Positions 51,331 through 61,550 of a DNA stretch of 64,000 bases are shown here, piece by piece. Below the pieces are notes generated by a model. That model searched no databases, was not told the origin of the DNA, and saw only the letters and a list, made by a program, of their open reading frames with translations. The stretch lies in NCBI RefSeq assembly GCF_014334015.1, contig NZ_CP060488.1, forward strand, positions 5,538,501 to 5,602,500, given 5' to 3'. Positions within the stretch are counted from its first letter, which is position 1. Each line of letters starts with the position of its first letter. The translations under genes and the position numbers were made by a program. Source of the DNA: Bacteroides sp. M10 (lineage in GTDB: Bacteria > Bacteroidota > Bacteroidia > Bacteroidales > Bacteroidaceae).

Positions 51331-52929
51331 TTAATATACTGCCGAAGCTATGATTTGAATAAACAGAATCAGAAATACCATGGCAATCGGATAAACAGTT
51401 GCGTAAGCTACGCTCGGTATGTTACTGTCCACCATTGAATCGGCAGCAGCAAGTCCCGGAGTACTCGTCATACCTCCCGTTATCGTTCCCAGCAAATCGA
51501 GCAGACTGATTTTAAATACCAGACGTCCGACAATAGCTGCTACAAGCATCGGTATCAATGTGATGGCAGCTCCTACTCCGAACATCAGCAATCCGCTTTC
51601 CTGGAAAGTGGCTACCAGATTCTTACCGGCAGAAGTTCCCACTTCGGCAAGAAAAAGAAGCAGACCTAACTGGCGCAACAACTGATTGGCAGGTCCGGAC
51701 ATAGACCAGATGATGGGGCCTGTCTTACCAATCGCACTCAACACAAGGGCTACCATCAATACTCCGCCGGTCAGTCCCGGAGAGAATGACAGACTATCAG
51801 AGAAAGATATATTTATTTTGCCGAACAGCACTCCCAGTACAATACCCATCGCAATGGGGAAGAAATCCGTATCAGACAGTTTCTTCGCATTGTTACCCAG
51901 CAGGCGGGCTACTCCTTTAAGTCCTTCTTTCTCACCGACAACCATCAATTTATCACCAAACTTCAAAGCGAGATCTGGAGATGGAGACAAATCAATACCG
52001 CTTCGACGGACACGAGTCACTGTACAACCAAAATTTTTCTGTAAGTTCAAATCACCCAGTTGTTTATTTATCATGTCCTTTTTGGTCAACAGTAAAGATT
52101 CTATTTCCTGCGTTTTATCCAAAGGCAGTTCGCCTTCTTCTCTCTTACCGATTAACACAGCAAGCTGATTTAATGATTCTTCGCTACCTACGGCTTGTAT
52201 GTAGTCTCCTTCACGCAGCACTGTATGGGCTGTAGGAATAGATATTTCATCATTGTGCTTCAGACGGGAAATAACAGCGCCCGTCATACCGCGTGCATTA
52301 ATTTGCATCAGGTTACGGTTGAACACATGCGAATTGGTGACACGGTAGATACAAGTAGTCAGTTCTGGAAATTGTCCGCGACGTTCTATCTCCAGGCGAC
52401 GGGCTTCTTTATCCAAATCTACCCGCATAATTTTAGGTAACAGTTTGACAAACAGAATCACGCCGATTACTCCAAACGGATATGCGATACCGTAAGCAAT
52501 GGATGCCAAAGGAGAATTGGTACTGTCAATAGCAACCGCCAGACCCGGTGTACTGGTCAACGCACCGGCAATCAGACCGACAATACTCGGTGTATCAATA
52601 TCAAATGCGTACTTCAACCCGACTGCGGTCAGGCAGGCGGAACAAATTATAAGCATAGTAATGAGAATAAGCGTCTTTCCTTTACTGCGGAAAGAATCGA
52701 AGAATCCGGGCCCTGCCTGAATACCGATGGTAAAAATGAAGAGCACCAAACCGAAGTTTCCTAATTCTTTAGGAATGATAACACCAAAATGCCCGAAAAG
52801 AAGGGCAATGAAAATAACTGCCGACACATCAAGAGATAATCCTCTGATTTTTATTCTTCCCAGCATAAACCCTAATGCGACAATCAGGAAAAGGGAAAAA
52901 TAAGAGGAATGCAATAAGTCAGTAAACAT
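51331..52929 (-). CDS. AspT/YidE/YbjL-type antiporter with TrkA-C domains
   Basis: 532 residues. Two homologous membrane halves (about 1-165 and 355-532), each with the family block (GALTSTPGLAVAIDS and GGMTSTPGLAAADS), separated by two TrkA-C-like domains (about 190-270 and 275-350). This is the aspartate-alanine exchanger family; here the exchanged solutes are unknown. Its promoter has a TACCTTCG box at 52966-52959. Confidence 0.88.
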   Translation of the reverse strand: MFTDLLHSSYFSLFLIVALGFMLGRIKIRGLSLDVSAVIFIALLFGHFGVIIPKELGNFGLVLFIFTIGIQAGPGFFDSFRSKGKTLILITMLIICSACLTAVGLKYAFDIDTPSIVGLIAGALTSTPGLAVAIDSTNSPLASIAYGIAYPFGVIGVILFVKLLPKIMRVDLDKEARRLEIERRGQFPELTTCIYRVTNSHVFNRNLMQINARGMTGAVISRLKHNDEISIPTAHTVLREGDYIQAVGSEESLNQLAVLIGKREEGELPLDKTQEIESLLLTKKDMINKQLGDLNLQKNFGCTVTRVRRSGIDLSPSPDLALKFGDKLMVVGEKEGLKGVARLLGNNAKKLSDTDFFPIAMGIVLGVLFGKINISFSDSLSFSPGLTGGVLMVALVLSAIGKTGPIIWSMSGPANQLLRQLGLLLFLAEVGTSAGKNLVATFQESGLLMFGVGAAITLIPMLVAAIVGRLVFKISLLDLLGTITGGMTSTPGLAAADSMVDSNIPSVAYATVYPIAMVFLILFIQIIASAVY

Positions 52930-52958
52930 AAAAATAAAGGTTAGTTAGTTTAAGGGCG

Positions 52959-52966
52959 CGAAGGTA
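52959..52966 (-). promoter_or_regulatory. Weak -7 element of the antiporter gene
   Basis: Minus strand TACCTTCG, one mismatch to TAnnTTTG, about 30 bp before the ATG. Confidence 0.4.
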
Positions 52967-52976
52967 CGGATTTTAT

Positions 52977-53879
52977 TTAATCCTCACAACATTCGTTGCT
53001 GCAAGTAGCTCTTTCGTCTTCAAACTCCAAAGTGGCATGATGAATGCCTGCCTCTTCGAGTGCTTCCTTTATATGATGTTTCACTTCCTCCAACTGTGTG
53101 ATATTATCAATGACAACGTGGGCAGTCAGAGCGGTTTCCGTTGTGCTTAACGCCCAAATATGCAAGTGATGGCAATTCTCCACACCGGGTTATTCCACGA
53201 TAAGTTGCTGTATCTTTTGAGCGTCTATCCCCACTGGTACTCCATCCAAAGACAACCGGAGACTGTCATGAAGCAATCCCCAGGTAGAGACAATAATAAT
53301 AACAGCAATGCCAAGTCCGATAATCGGGTCAATGATGCTCCATCCTGTATACGTAATAATAATACCGGAAGCAACTACACCGACAGATACCAGTGTATCT
53401 GCTGCCATGTGCAAGTAGGCCCCCTTCACATTCAGATCCTTATCTTTATCTTTCATGAAAAGCCATGCAGTAAGCGCATTGATGACCACTCCCACCCCAG
53501 CTGTCCATGCGATAGCGGAACCATCAACCGAAACCGGATGAAATAATTTGTCTATGCTCTCGGCAATAATAATGCCAACAGCAACCAACAGTATAACTGC
53601 ATTTAATAAAGAAACAAGTATCGTGCTCTTCTTATATCCATACGTGTAACGACTATTAGGGTGAACTTTCTCCAACCGGAAGGCCAACATGGCAAGTACC
53701 AGACTGGCTACATCACCCAAATTATGCCCGGCATCGGAAAGTAACCCCAAAGAATTATAATAAAATCCTACTCCGAATTCTACTATGACAAAAGTTATAT
53801 TCAGAGCGATGCCTATGATAAAAGCTTTATTGAGCGATGTCAACCGATGACTATGTTCGTGGTGATGATGAGGTTCCAT
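52977..53879 (-). pseudogene. CzcD/ZitB-like CDF transporter interrupted by one in-frame TAA
   Basis: The frame runs from ATG 53879 (MEPHHHHEHSHRL) to 52977, 300 codons, the normal CDF length, but codon 53192-53190 is TAA. The part before it has six helices with HNLGD and HMAADTLVSVG zinc-site motifs and a His-rich N-terminus; the part after it (ENCHHLHIWAL, TAHVVIDN) is the conserved cytoplasmic domain. Reading resumes in the same frame, so one C-to-T change (CAA to TAA) explains it. It may be a fresh pseudogene, a truncated but inserted protein, or a sequencing error. Confidence 0.85.
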
Positions 53880-53984
53880 ATTATATATTGTTATTATATC
53901 CAATATACAAAAAAACATCTTACCCGAAGATTAGTTCATCCCTTTCCACTTTTGGCAGTATTAACGGTTTCTCAAAAAAAACAA

Positions 53985-54123
53985 GCCACCGAAATGAGTC
54001 ACTCATTCCGATGGCCTATCCCCTTTAAACACCTTTAAACAAAATGAAAATATGCCTCATATACTAACTAAACTAACTAACCCTCGAGGCATATTTTAAA
54101 GAGGCTGTCGCATCAACCTCTTT
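53985..54123 (-). terminator. Three consecutive hairpins downstream of eda
   Basis: Stems: 54098-54104 with 54117-54123 (AAAGAGG); 54047-54058 with 54086-54097 (AAAATATGCCTC, 12 bp); 53985-53999 with 54001-54015 (15 bp with mismatches), the last followed on the minus strand by a T-rich run. All lie between eda and the CDF pseudogene. The first or last is probably the terminator of the kdgK-eda unit. Confidence 0.6.
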
Positions 54124-54153
54124 TTATTATAGATAAGCTTTCGCTCTCTAATC

Positions 54154-54822
54154 TTATTTACGAGCTTCGGCAATATAACCGAGAGCTTCTTTACATTTGG
54201 CAGTTACATAAGCCCAGTCTTCTGCTGCCACCTTATCATTCGGGAACAGTTTAGAGCCCATACCTACACAGAATACACCGGCTTTGATCCATGCAGTCAG
54301 GTTTTCCTTAGTAGGTTCTACCCCACCTGTTACCATCAGCTTAGACCATGGCATCGGAGCCATCAAGCCTTTTACAAAGTTAGTTCCATAAACATCACCC
54401 GGGAATACTTTGCAAAGATCGCAACCTACTTCCTGTGCAAAACCAACTTCCGATACAGAACCGCATCCCGGAGTGTAAGCAACCGAACGACGATTACATA
54501 CCTTAGCTATTTCAGGGTTGAACAACGGACCTACTACGAAGTTAGCACCCAGTTGCAAGTACATAGCAGCAGTAGCCGGATCAACGATAGAACCGATACC
54601 AATTGCCATTTCAGGACATTCTTTTGCTGCGAACTTAACGATTTCAGCAAATACTTCCTGTGCAAAGTCACCACGGTTTGTGAATTCGAAAGCACGAACA
54701 CCACCGTCATAACAAGCCTTTACTACTTTCTTTGCAACTTCTGCATCTTTGTGATAGAATACAGGAACCATTCCTGTAGAGCCGATCTTATTTAATACGG
54801 CTATTTTATCGAATTTTGCCAT
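54154..54822 (-). CDS. eda: KDPG / KHG aldolase
   Basis: 222 residues. Cleaves 2-keto-3-deoxy-6-phosphogluconate to pyruvate and G3P. The Schiff-base Lys is K138 in [10 protein letters not shown], with the assisting Glu E46 in AFEFTNRG. The final block [13 protein letters not shown] is intact. Follows kdgK by 61 bp in the same transcript, completing hexuronate breakdown. Confidence 0.95.
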   Translation of the reverse strand: MAKFDKIAVLNKIGSTGMVPVFYHKDAEVAKKVVKACYDGGVRAFEFTNRGDFAQEVFAEIVKFAAKECPEMAIGIGSIVDPATAAMYLQLGANFVVGPLFNPEIAKVCNRRSVAYTPGCGSVSEVGFAQEVGCDLCKVFPGDVYGTNFVKGLMAPMPWSKLMVTGGVEPTKENLTAWIKAGVFCVGMGSKLFPNDKVAAEDWAYVTAKCKEALGYIAEARK

Positions 54823-54883
54823 CTTATTATTTACTATTTTAAAATGAATTGACTTTATAAACTTTCAACTCTCTATTACCTAT

Positions 54884-55909
54884 TTATCTCTGTACGCGAC
54901 CGCTTGCGTCACCACCAGCCAATGCTTCTACTTCTTCTACAGAAACAAGGTTGAAGTCACCATTGATAGTATGTTTCAAAGCAGATGCAGCAACTGCAAA
55001 TTCAAGGGCAGCACCCTGATTAGGTTTAGTCATCAAACCATGGATAATACCACCGGAGAAAGAGTCACCACCACCTACACGGTCGATGATCGGATCGATA
55101 TCATAACGTTTTGAAGTATAGAATTCTTCACCGTTGTAGATCATAGCTTTCCAGCCGTTGTGAGTAGCAGAGAAAGATTCGCGCAAAGTAGAAACTACAT
55201 ATTTGAATCCGAATTCTTTCATCATTTGCTGGAAGATACCTTTGTAACCTTCAGCATCTGTGTGACCAGCTTCAACGTCAGCATCCGGTTTGAAGCCCAG
55301 ACAAAGTTCTGCATCTTCTTCGTTACCGATACATACGTCTACAAACTGCATCAACGGTTTCATAATAGACTGTGCTTTTTCTTTAGTCCACAGTTTCTTA
55401 CGGAAATTCAAGTCAACAGAAACAGTTACACCGTGACGTTTTGCAGCTTCACAAGCCAGACGAGTCAACTCGGCAGCCTTGTCAGAAATAGCCGGAGTGA
55501 TACCAGACCAGTGGAACCAGTCAGCACCTTCCATGATTGCATCAAAGTCGAAATCAGCAGCGTCAGCTTCAGCAATAGCAGAGTGAGCACGGTCATAAAT
55601 AACCTTGCTAGGACGCATAGAAGCACCTGTTTCCAAGTAGTAGATACCTACACGGTCGCCACCACGAGCAATAAAGTCTGTCTTTACGCCATATTTACGC
55701 AATGCGTTAACAGCAGACTGTCCAATTTCGTGTTTCGGTAATTTGGTTACGAAATAAGCGTCATGTCCGTAGTTGGCACAGCTTACTGCAACGTTAGCTT
55801 CACCACCACCATATACTACATCAAAAGAATCAGATTGAACAAAACGAGTATTACCCGGAGTTGATAATCTAAGCATGATTTCGCCTAATGTAACGACTTT
55901 CTTTCCCAT
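54884..55909 (-). CDS. kdgK: 2-Keto-3-deoxygluconate kinase (PfkB family)
   Basis: 341 residues. Starts MGKKVVTLGEIMLRL, has the PfkB entry motif GGGEANVAVSCANYG and the catalytic signature DRVGGGDSFSGGIIHG. It phosphorylates KDG to KDPG, the substrate of the next gene product. Its promoter region contains one of two operator copies shared with the LacI-type regulator gene. Confidence 0.92.
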   Translation of the reverse strand: MGKKVVTLGEIMLRLSTPGNTRFVQSDSFDVVYGGGEANVAVSCANYGHDAYFVTKLPKHEIGQSAVNALRKYGVKTDFIARGGDRVGIYYLETGASMRPSKVIYDRAHSAIAEADAADFDFDAIMEGADWFHWSGITPAISDKAAELTRLACEAAKRHGVTVSVDLNFRKKLWTKEKAQSIMKPLMQFVDVCIGNEEDAELCLGFKPDADVEAGHTDAEGYKGIFQQMMKEFGFKYVVSTLRESFSATHNGWKAMIYNGEEFYTSKRYDIDPIIDRVGGGDSFSGGIIHGLMTKPNQGAALEFAVAASALKHTINGDFNLVSVEEVEALAGGDASGRVQR

Positions 55910-56041
55910 AATCTTATGTTTTAAATTCTAAGTTATTAATATTATGAACTTTCAATTTATCATTTCAGCCCTATTTTAGGGGTTAACACATTGATTATAT
56001 GACCATTAATCTACAAAATGACTAACACTACATACCTTTCG

Positions 56042-56059
56042 TGTGCGGGCACAAAGATA
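56042..56059 (-). promoter_or_regulatory. kdgK promoter with overlapping LacI-type operator
   Basis: Minus strand TATCTTTG (56059-56052) is directly followed by the palindrome TGTGCGGGCACA (56042-56053), which overlaps its last bases. The same palindrome lies downstream of the divergent promoter. A bound repressor would block the start of kdgK transcription. Confidence 0.7.
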
Positions 56060-56089
56060 CAACAATTTTCGTAATTACAAAAATTGTTA

Positions 56090-56135
56090 TATATTTGTAT
56101 CGAAAATATTAAGATTATTATTGTGTGCGAGCACA
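56090..56135 (+). promoter_or_regulatory. Promoter and operator of the LacI-type regulator gene
   Basis: TATATTTG (56090-56097) with TTT at 56067-56069, 20-nt spacing. TGTGCGAGCACA at 56124-56135 is the second operator, 82 bp from the first, placed in the transcribed leader. It predicts autorepression. Confidence 0.65.
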
Positions 56136-56162
56136 AAAACCGATATAAATAAAGGTTATCGT

Positions 56163-57227
56163 ATGAATAAATTGCCCGAAAGGATCAGAATCAAAGACAT
56201 CGCCCGTCTAGCAGATGTATCAGTGGGAACAGTAGACCGCGTTATTCACGGACGTAGCGGAGTATCGGAGGCCAGTAAGAAACGCGTAGAAGAAATTCTG
56301 AAGCAGCTTGACTACCAGCCCAATATGTACGCCAGCGCTCTGGCTTCCAACAAGAAGTATACGTTTATCTGCCTTTTGCCGGAGCATCTGGAAGGCGAAT
56401 ACTGGACGGCTGTAGAAATCGGTATTCATGAAGCTATCGCGACCTATTCGGATTTCAATACTTCGGTGAAAATCAACTATTACGATCCATACGATTATCA
56501 TTCATTCGTCAACGCCAGCGAAGCCATCCTGGCCCTGCAGCCAGACGGAGTGATGGTAGCTCCTACCGCTCCGCAATATACGAAAGGATTCACCGATCAG
56601 TTGCAGGCACTGGATATACCTTATATATATATAGACTCCAATATTAAAGAGGTTCCTCCCCTCGCCTTCTTTGGTCAGAACTCACGTCAAAGCGGATATT
56701 TCGCTGCTCGAATGATGATGTTACTGGCACGGGAGGAAAAGGAAATTGTGATTTTCCGCAAAATACATGAAGGAATTGTAGGATCTAATCAGCAGGAGAA
56801 CAGAGAAATCGGTTTTAGGCAGTACATGAAAGAACATCATCCGTCTTGTACTATACTGGAACTTGACTTGCATGCCGAACGCAACGACGAAGATAACGAG
56901 ATGCTGGACGAATTCTTCCGCACTTATCCGATGGTTAAGAACGGAATCACTTTCAACTCTAAAGCCTACATCGTTGGCGAGTACCTGCAAAGCCGTGGAA
57001 AGAAAGACTTCAATCTGATAGGCTATGACCTTCTGGAACGGAATGTCACCTGCCTGAAAGAAGGAAGTATCTCCTTCCTCATCGCCCAGCAGCCGGAACT
57101 GCAAGGAGCCAATGGCATCAAAGCTCTATGCGATCATCTTATTTTCAAGAAAGAAGTGACTCGTATCAACTATATGCCCATTGATCTGTTAACAGTAGAG
57201 ACAATAGACTATTACCATAGCAAATAA
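56163..57227 (+). CDS. LacI-family regulator of hexuronate genes
   Basis: 354 residues from ATG 56163; earlier in-frame starts lie inside the promoter. The HTH is IRIKDIARLADVSVGTVDRVIHGRSGVSE, followed by a periplasmic-binding-protein-like domain (about 65-340, with KYTFICLLPEHLEGEYW and GANGIKALCDHLIF). Divergent from kdgK-eda and 31 bp before uxaA, it is probably their repressor with a uronate or KDG-type inducer. Confidence 0.88.
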   Translation: MNKLPERIRIKDIARLADVSVGTVDRVIHGRSGVSEASKKRVEEILKQLDYQPNMYASALASNKKYTFICLLPEHLEGEYWTAVEIGIHEAIATYSDFNTSVKINYYDPYDYHSFVNASEAILALQPDGVMVAPTAPQYTKGFTDQLQALDIPYIYIDSNIKEVPPLAFFGQNSRQSGYFAARMMMLLAREEKEIVIFRKIHEGIVGSNQQENREIGFRQYMKEHHPSCTILELDLHAERNDEDNEMLDEFFRTYPMVKNGITFNSKAYIVGEYLQSRGKKDFNLIGYDLLERNVTCLKEGSISFLIAQQPELQGANGIKALCDHLIFKKEVTRINYMPIDLLTVETIDYYHSK

Positions 57228-57257
57228 CAACAAAGTACAACTTTACAAGTACATTAC

Positions 57258-58748
57258 ATGGAAACAAAGTATTTAAGAATTAATCCTGCCGACAACGTTG
57301 CCGTTGCCATTGTTAACCTCCCGGCAGGAGAGCATCTTTCTATAGATGGCATTGAGATTACATTGAACGAGGATATTCCTGCCGGACATAAATTCGCACT
57401 AAAGAATTTTGCGGAAGGTGAAAATGTAATCAAGTACGGTTACCCGATCGGACATGCACGAATGGCAAAGAAACAGGGTGACTGGATGAACGAAACAAAC
57501 ATCAAAACCAACCTTGCCGGATTGTTGGACTACACGTACAACCCGATTCAGGTTTCTTTAGATATTCCTCATAAAGATCTTACTTTCAAAGGTTACCGTC
57601 GCAAAAACGGTGATGTAGGTGTAAGAAACGAGATATGGATTATCCCGACTGTAGGTTGCGTAAACGGTATCATCGGACAACTGGCCGAGGGACTGCGTCG
57701 CGAAACCGAAGGTAAGGGAGTGGACGCCATCGTCGCTTTCCCACACAACTACGGTTGCTCGCAACTTGGTGACGACCACGAGAATACGAAAAAGATTCTT
57801 CGTGACATGGTGCTCCATCCCAATGCAGGTGCTGTATTGGTAGTAGGCTTGGGATGTGAGAATAACCAACCGGATATATTCCGTGAATTCCTGGGCGAGT
57901 TCGATGAAGACCGCGTCAAATTTATGGTTACCCAAAAGGTAGGTGACGAATATGAAGAAGGAATGGAAATCCTGCGTGATTTATATGCAAAAGCCTCTAA
58001 AGACGAACGTACCGATGTACCTTTGTCCGAACTTCGTGTGGGATTAAAATGCGGTGGTTCTGACGGTTTCTCCGGCATTACGGCCAACCCATTGTTGGGT
58101 ATGTTCTCCGATTTCCTGATTGCACAGGGAGGTACAAGCGTATTGACTGAAGTTCCGGAAATGTTCGGTGCAGAAACGATCCTGATGAACCGTTGTAAAA
58201 ACGAAGAGCTGTTTGAACAGACTGTCCATCTGATTAATGACTTCAAAGAATACTTCCTGTCACATGGAGAGCCTGTAGGTGAAAATCCTTCTCCGGGCAA
58301 CAAAGCCGGTGGTATCTCTACTCTGGAAGAAAAAGCACTGGGATGTACCCAGAAATGTGGAAAGAGTTATGTATCCGGCGTAATGCCTTACGGCGAACGT
58401 TTACAGAAAAAAGGACTCAACCTGCTTTCTGCTCCGGGCAATGACCTGGTTGCAGCCACTACTCTTGCAGCAAGTGGATGCCACATGGTACTTTTCACCA
58501 CCGGACGCGGTACTCCTTTCGGCACTTTTGTTCCGACCATGAAGATTTCCACCAATTCAACCCTGGCTAAAAACAAACCGGGATGGATTGACTTCAACGC
58601 CGGTGTGATCGTAGAAAACGAACCGATGGAAAAGACTTGTGAACGCTTCATTGATTATATCATCAAAGTGGCAAGCGGTGAATTCGTAAACAACGAAAAG
58701 AAAGGCTATCGCGAAATTGCTATCTTTAAAACAGGGGTAACCTTGTAA
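57258..58748 (+). CDS. uxaA: Altronate dehydratase
   Basis: 496 residues. An N-terminal SAF domain (about 10-85, ending KYGYPIGHA) and a C-terminal dehydratase domain with YRRKNGDVGVRNEIWIIPTVGCVN, FPHNYGCSQLGDDH and GLKCGGSDGFSGITANP. It converts D-altronate to KDG, which KdgK and Eda then process. uxaB and uxaC are not in the window. Probably co-transcribed with the regulator gene. Confidence 0.95.
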   Translation: METKYLRINPADNVAVAIVNLPAGEHLSIDGIEITLNEDIPAGHKFALKNFAEGENVIKYGYPIGHARMAKKQGDWMNETNIKTNLAGLLDYTYNPIQVSLDIPHKDLTFKGYRRKNGDVGVRNEIWIIPTVGCVNGIIGQLAEGLRRETEGKGVDAIVAFPHNYGCSQLGDDHENTKKILRDMVLHPNAGAVLVVGLGCENNQPDIFREFLGEFDEDRVKFMVTQKVGDEYEEGMEILRDLYAKASKDERTDVPLSELRVGLKCGGSDGFSGITANPLLGMFSDFLIAQGGTSVLTEVPEMFGAETILMNRCKNEELFEQTVHLINDFKEYFLSHGEPVGENPSPGNKAGGISTLEEKALGCTQKCGKSYVSGVMPYGERLQKKGLNLLSAPGNDLVAATTLAASGCHMVLFTTGRGTPFGTFVPTMKISTNSTLAKNKPGWIDFNAGVIVENEPMEKTCERFIDYIIKVASGEFVNNEKKGYREIAIFKTGVTL

Positions 58749-58808
58749 ACAGGTCGCTATCTGATACAACAAATATATCGAAGATAAAAGATACATTGTT
58801 AAAACAAT

Positions 58809-58864
58809 AGAGTTGCTATCCCGTTCAACTTATCATTGAGTGAAGGATAGCAACTCTTTTTTTG
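58809..58864. terminator. Bidirectional terminator between uxaA and the efflux operon
   Basis: 13-bp perfect stem AGAGTTGCTATCC (58809-58821) with complement 58845-58857, then seven T. The left side is A-rich, so it also serves the minus strand only weakly. Confidence 0.8.
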
Positions 58865-60469
58865 TTATACCATATCATCGCCTGTTTTCTTAAACGTAAC
58901 GCGGATTGTTTTATGGAAAGGAATAAAACGAGAAATCACAGCTATGACAACAGATATAACCAACAAATAACCCAGAATCTCTTTCAGTGCCAGCAACAGG
59001 CTTTGTTGTTGTAGCGTATTATATAAGGAGTTGGTTGCCAACTGCGCAGCCTCATCATACGGATGTCCCTGTGTCATCGCATTGTTCAGCGACTGGCTAT
59101 AGCGTGCTGACGACAATGGATCAGCAACTGTTATAGTCTCCGACAAAGAATACATATATTTTTGTTGCAGTCGGTACAGTACATTACTATAAAAAGAAGT
59201 CGCCATGATAGGTGCCAACACGGAACGGAAAATAATCAGGAAGAAAGCATTCGACAATAAGTATTTCGGATTCAAGTCTTCCACGGCAAACAGGGCAAAA
59301 GCAATAATCAAAGTCAACATACCCAAACCACGAAAGAAGATAGGCAGGTAGAGCATCTCATACGTACTATCCGGAGAAATGCCAAAATACAAAATGGCAA
59401 AGAAAATCACAAAGCAACTCATTCCTCCCGCTATCAGAAAACGGAAACGCCACCGTTGCCAGCGAAACCACCAAAAACAAATAAAGGCGCCGACTACATA
59501 TCCCGGAAGTAAATAAATATAAAGAGAATAGGTATGCGTAGTATCTACTTTCAGAATAACAGTCAGATAGTTAGTCAGCAAAGTGGTTGATGTACTGAAA
59601 AACATCACGAGCATCATATAAAAATAGCCCACAATTGCTTTGGGTTGGAATAAAGGAGCCAGACTTACATAAGGATTCTCCGAACGGCTTTGATACCAGA
59701 TGAACAGTGCAATCAGCATAGGTGCTATTACAATATAAATACATATCTTGCCGGAAGCCATCCAATCGAGCACTTTGCCATAATTGATAACGTACATCAA
59801 CATCAGCAACCCGGCTGAAATAACAAACATCTCACGGATATGCAGATCAGACCATGCGACAGCTTTTATGGGACGGTTATGCCGGAAACAGATGATAACA
59901 AACAGAATGGAAATCAAGATCAATACCATCATAAAGTAGTACATATACTTCCAGTTATAATGATACGCCAGTAAAGCCGTTACCAGCATCGAAGCTTGTC
60001 CCCCACCGTAAACCAACGGATAAAAATAAGAATAGAACTCGCTACGCACATTCTTCGGACTGAAAATCTTCTGGGCATAACGAATAAACCACAACATAAG
60101 AAACCCTTTCAAGAAACCGACAGCAAAACTACAGACAATCAAAATATCTGCGTTTTGCGTACGCGCACAAACCCAACTCAATAAGAATTGCAGTACTAAA
60201 TCAATCAATAACAGAGATTTCACGGAAAAGGCTGCCAACACCTTAGGAATAATCGGGTATGCGATAGCCATACCCGCCGAAGCAGCGTAATACCCCATCG
60301 TAATATCTTCCGAATTAGTACCCAGCGTGTTCGACACTTCCAGCATACTGCCTGTATACGAGCCATTGAGCATAGTGACCGGAAGAATTACGATGAAAAT
60401 GCTGATAAGCCCAAGCCAATCGGGCACCCATTGACGAACAGGTGCCTCCAATTCCTTCATGGTAATCAT
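58865..60469 (-). CDS. MFS drug transporter (DHA2 / EmrB-like)
   Basis: 534 residues, about 14 helices. It starts close to EmrB layout (VPDWLGLISIFIVILPVTMLNGSYTG), but motif C and motif A are poorly conserved, as in Bacteroidetes homologues. A periplasmic loop lies at about 440-490. ATG 60469 overlaps the stop of the HlyD gene (ATGA). It forms a tripartite pump with the HlyD and TolC proteins. Confidence 0.87.
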   Translation of the reverse strand: MITMKELEAPVRQWVPDWLGLISIFIVILPVTMLNGSYTGSMLEVSNTLGTNSEDITMGYYAASAGMAIAYPIIPKVLAAFSVKSLLLIDLVLQFLLSWVCARTQNADILIVCSFAVGFLKGFLMLWFIRYAQKIFSPKNVRSEFYSYFYPLVYGGGQASMLVTALLAYHYNWKYMYYFMMVLILISILFVIICFRHNRPIKAVAWSDLHIREMFVISAGLLMLMYVINYGKVLDWMASGKICIYIVIAPMLIALFIWYQSRSENPYVSLAPLFQPKAIVGYFYMMLVMFFSTSTTLLTNYLTVILKVDTTHTYSLYIYLLPGYVVGAFICFWWFRWQRWRFRFLIAGGMSCFVIFFAILYFGISPDSTYEMLYLPIFFRGLGMLTLIIAFALFAVEDLNPKYLLSNAFFLIIFRSVLAPIMATSFYSNVLYRLQQKYMYSLSETITVADPLSSARYSQSLNNAMTQGHPYDEAAQLATNSLYNTLQQQSLLLALKEILGYLLVISVVIAVISRFIPFHKTIRVTFKKTGDDMV

Positions 60470-61536
60470 TTGCGTAAAGCTTCTGTTTCCACCATCATCC
60501 CGGCTCTCAACTGTGCCATTTCTTCCGGAGAAACATCTTCCAAGTCGATACGCACAGGGATTCGCTGCTGTACCTTTACAAAATTACCGGCAGAATTATC
60601 TGTAGGAACCAAGGAATATTTAGACCCGGTTGCCTCGGAAATTGCAGTGACTTCCCCGTGAAAAATCTTTCCGGGCACTGCGTCTACTTTAATACGCACC
60701 TGCTGGCCAATATAGATATTAGCAATCTGCGTTTCTTTATAATTAGCGGTAATCCACTTGTCCTTGTTACGCACCAAATAAGAAATAGTCTGTCCGGTCT
60801 GCACATATTGACCGGGTTCAAGCGTACGCCTACCCATATATCCATCATAAGGAGCAGTGAGAACCGTATAAGACAGATTCAGCTTAGCCAAATCCAGGTC
60901 TGCTTCTTTACGCAAAATGGCAGCCTCCGTACCGGTTGTTTTCTTACTTGTCTCCGCATATTGTGATAATGCCGCCTGTTTCTGTGCAACTAATGCCTGA
61001 TAACGTGCCTTTGCTGCCTCATAAGCAGCTTTCGCTTGCTCATACTGCTGTTCCGGAACAGATTCTTCTTTCAACAAACGTTCAAAACGATGATAATCCT
61101 GTTCCAATTGCCAGAGTTTCGCTTTCGCTTCAGCGATGTTGGCATCCTGTACGGCAATATTCGTATGGGAAGTTTCAATACCCGAATGAAGAACATCCTG
61201 CGAGCCATGTGCATCCAACAATGCAGCTTCCGCTTCCTTTACCTTAATCTGATATTCACGATTGTCAAGCACCAGCAGAGTATCTCCCTGATGGACATAT
61301 TGATGCTCCTTAAAACGAACCTCCTTGATATAACCCGAAGCCCGGACATTCAAAGGAGCTACATATTGATCTACAAAAGCATCATTAGTCACTTCGTAAT
61401 TGACATAACGCCAGAAGTAATTAACAGTCCACCAAAGCCCGGAGACAGCTAAACAGATACATACCAAATTTAAAACGATATTACGAACCCTTACTTTTTT
61501 CAGTTTCTTCTGTTTTTCTTTCCATTCAATTGCCAT
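60466..61536 (-). CDS. HlyD/EmrA-family membrane fusion protein
   Basis: 356 residues from ATG 61536 (MAIEWKEKQKK); an upstream GTG is unlikely. One N-terminal helix (about 20-40), a lipoyl half (VAPLNVRASGYIKEVRF), a coiled-coil hairpin (about 85-200, rich in Ala, Glu, Gln), the second lipoyl half and a beta-barrel (YDGYMGRRTLEPGQYVQTGQ). It bridges the MFS pump to the TolC channel. Overlaps the TolC-family stop region by little or nothing. Confidence 0.9.
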   Translation of the reverse strand: MAIEWKEKQKKLKKVRVRNIVLNLVCICLAVSGLWWTVNYFWRYVNYEVTNDAFVDQYVAPLNVRASGYIKEVRFKEHQYVHQGDTLLVLDNREYQIKVKEAEAALLDAHGSQDVLHSGIETSHTNIAVQDANIAEAKAKLWQLEQDYHRFERLLKEESVPEQQYEQAKAAYEAAKARYQALVAQKQAALSQYAETSKKTTGTEAAILRKEADLDLAKLNLSYTVLTAPYDGYMGRRTLEPGQYVQTGQTISYLVRNKDKWITANYKETQIANIYIGQQVRIKVDAVPGKIFHGEVTAISEATGSKYSLVPTDNSAGNFVKVQQRIPVRIDLEDVSPEEMAQLRAGMMVETEALRK

Positions 61537-61550
61537 ATCTGTTCTGTTTA

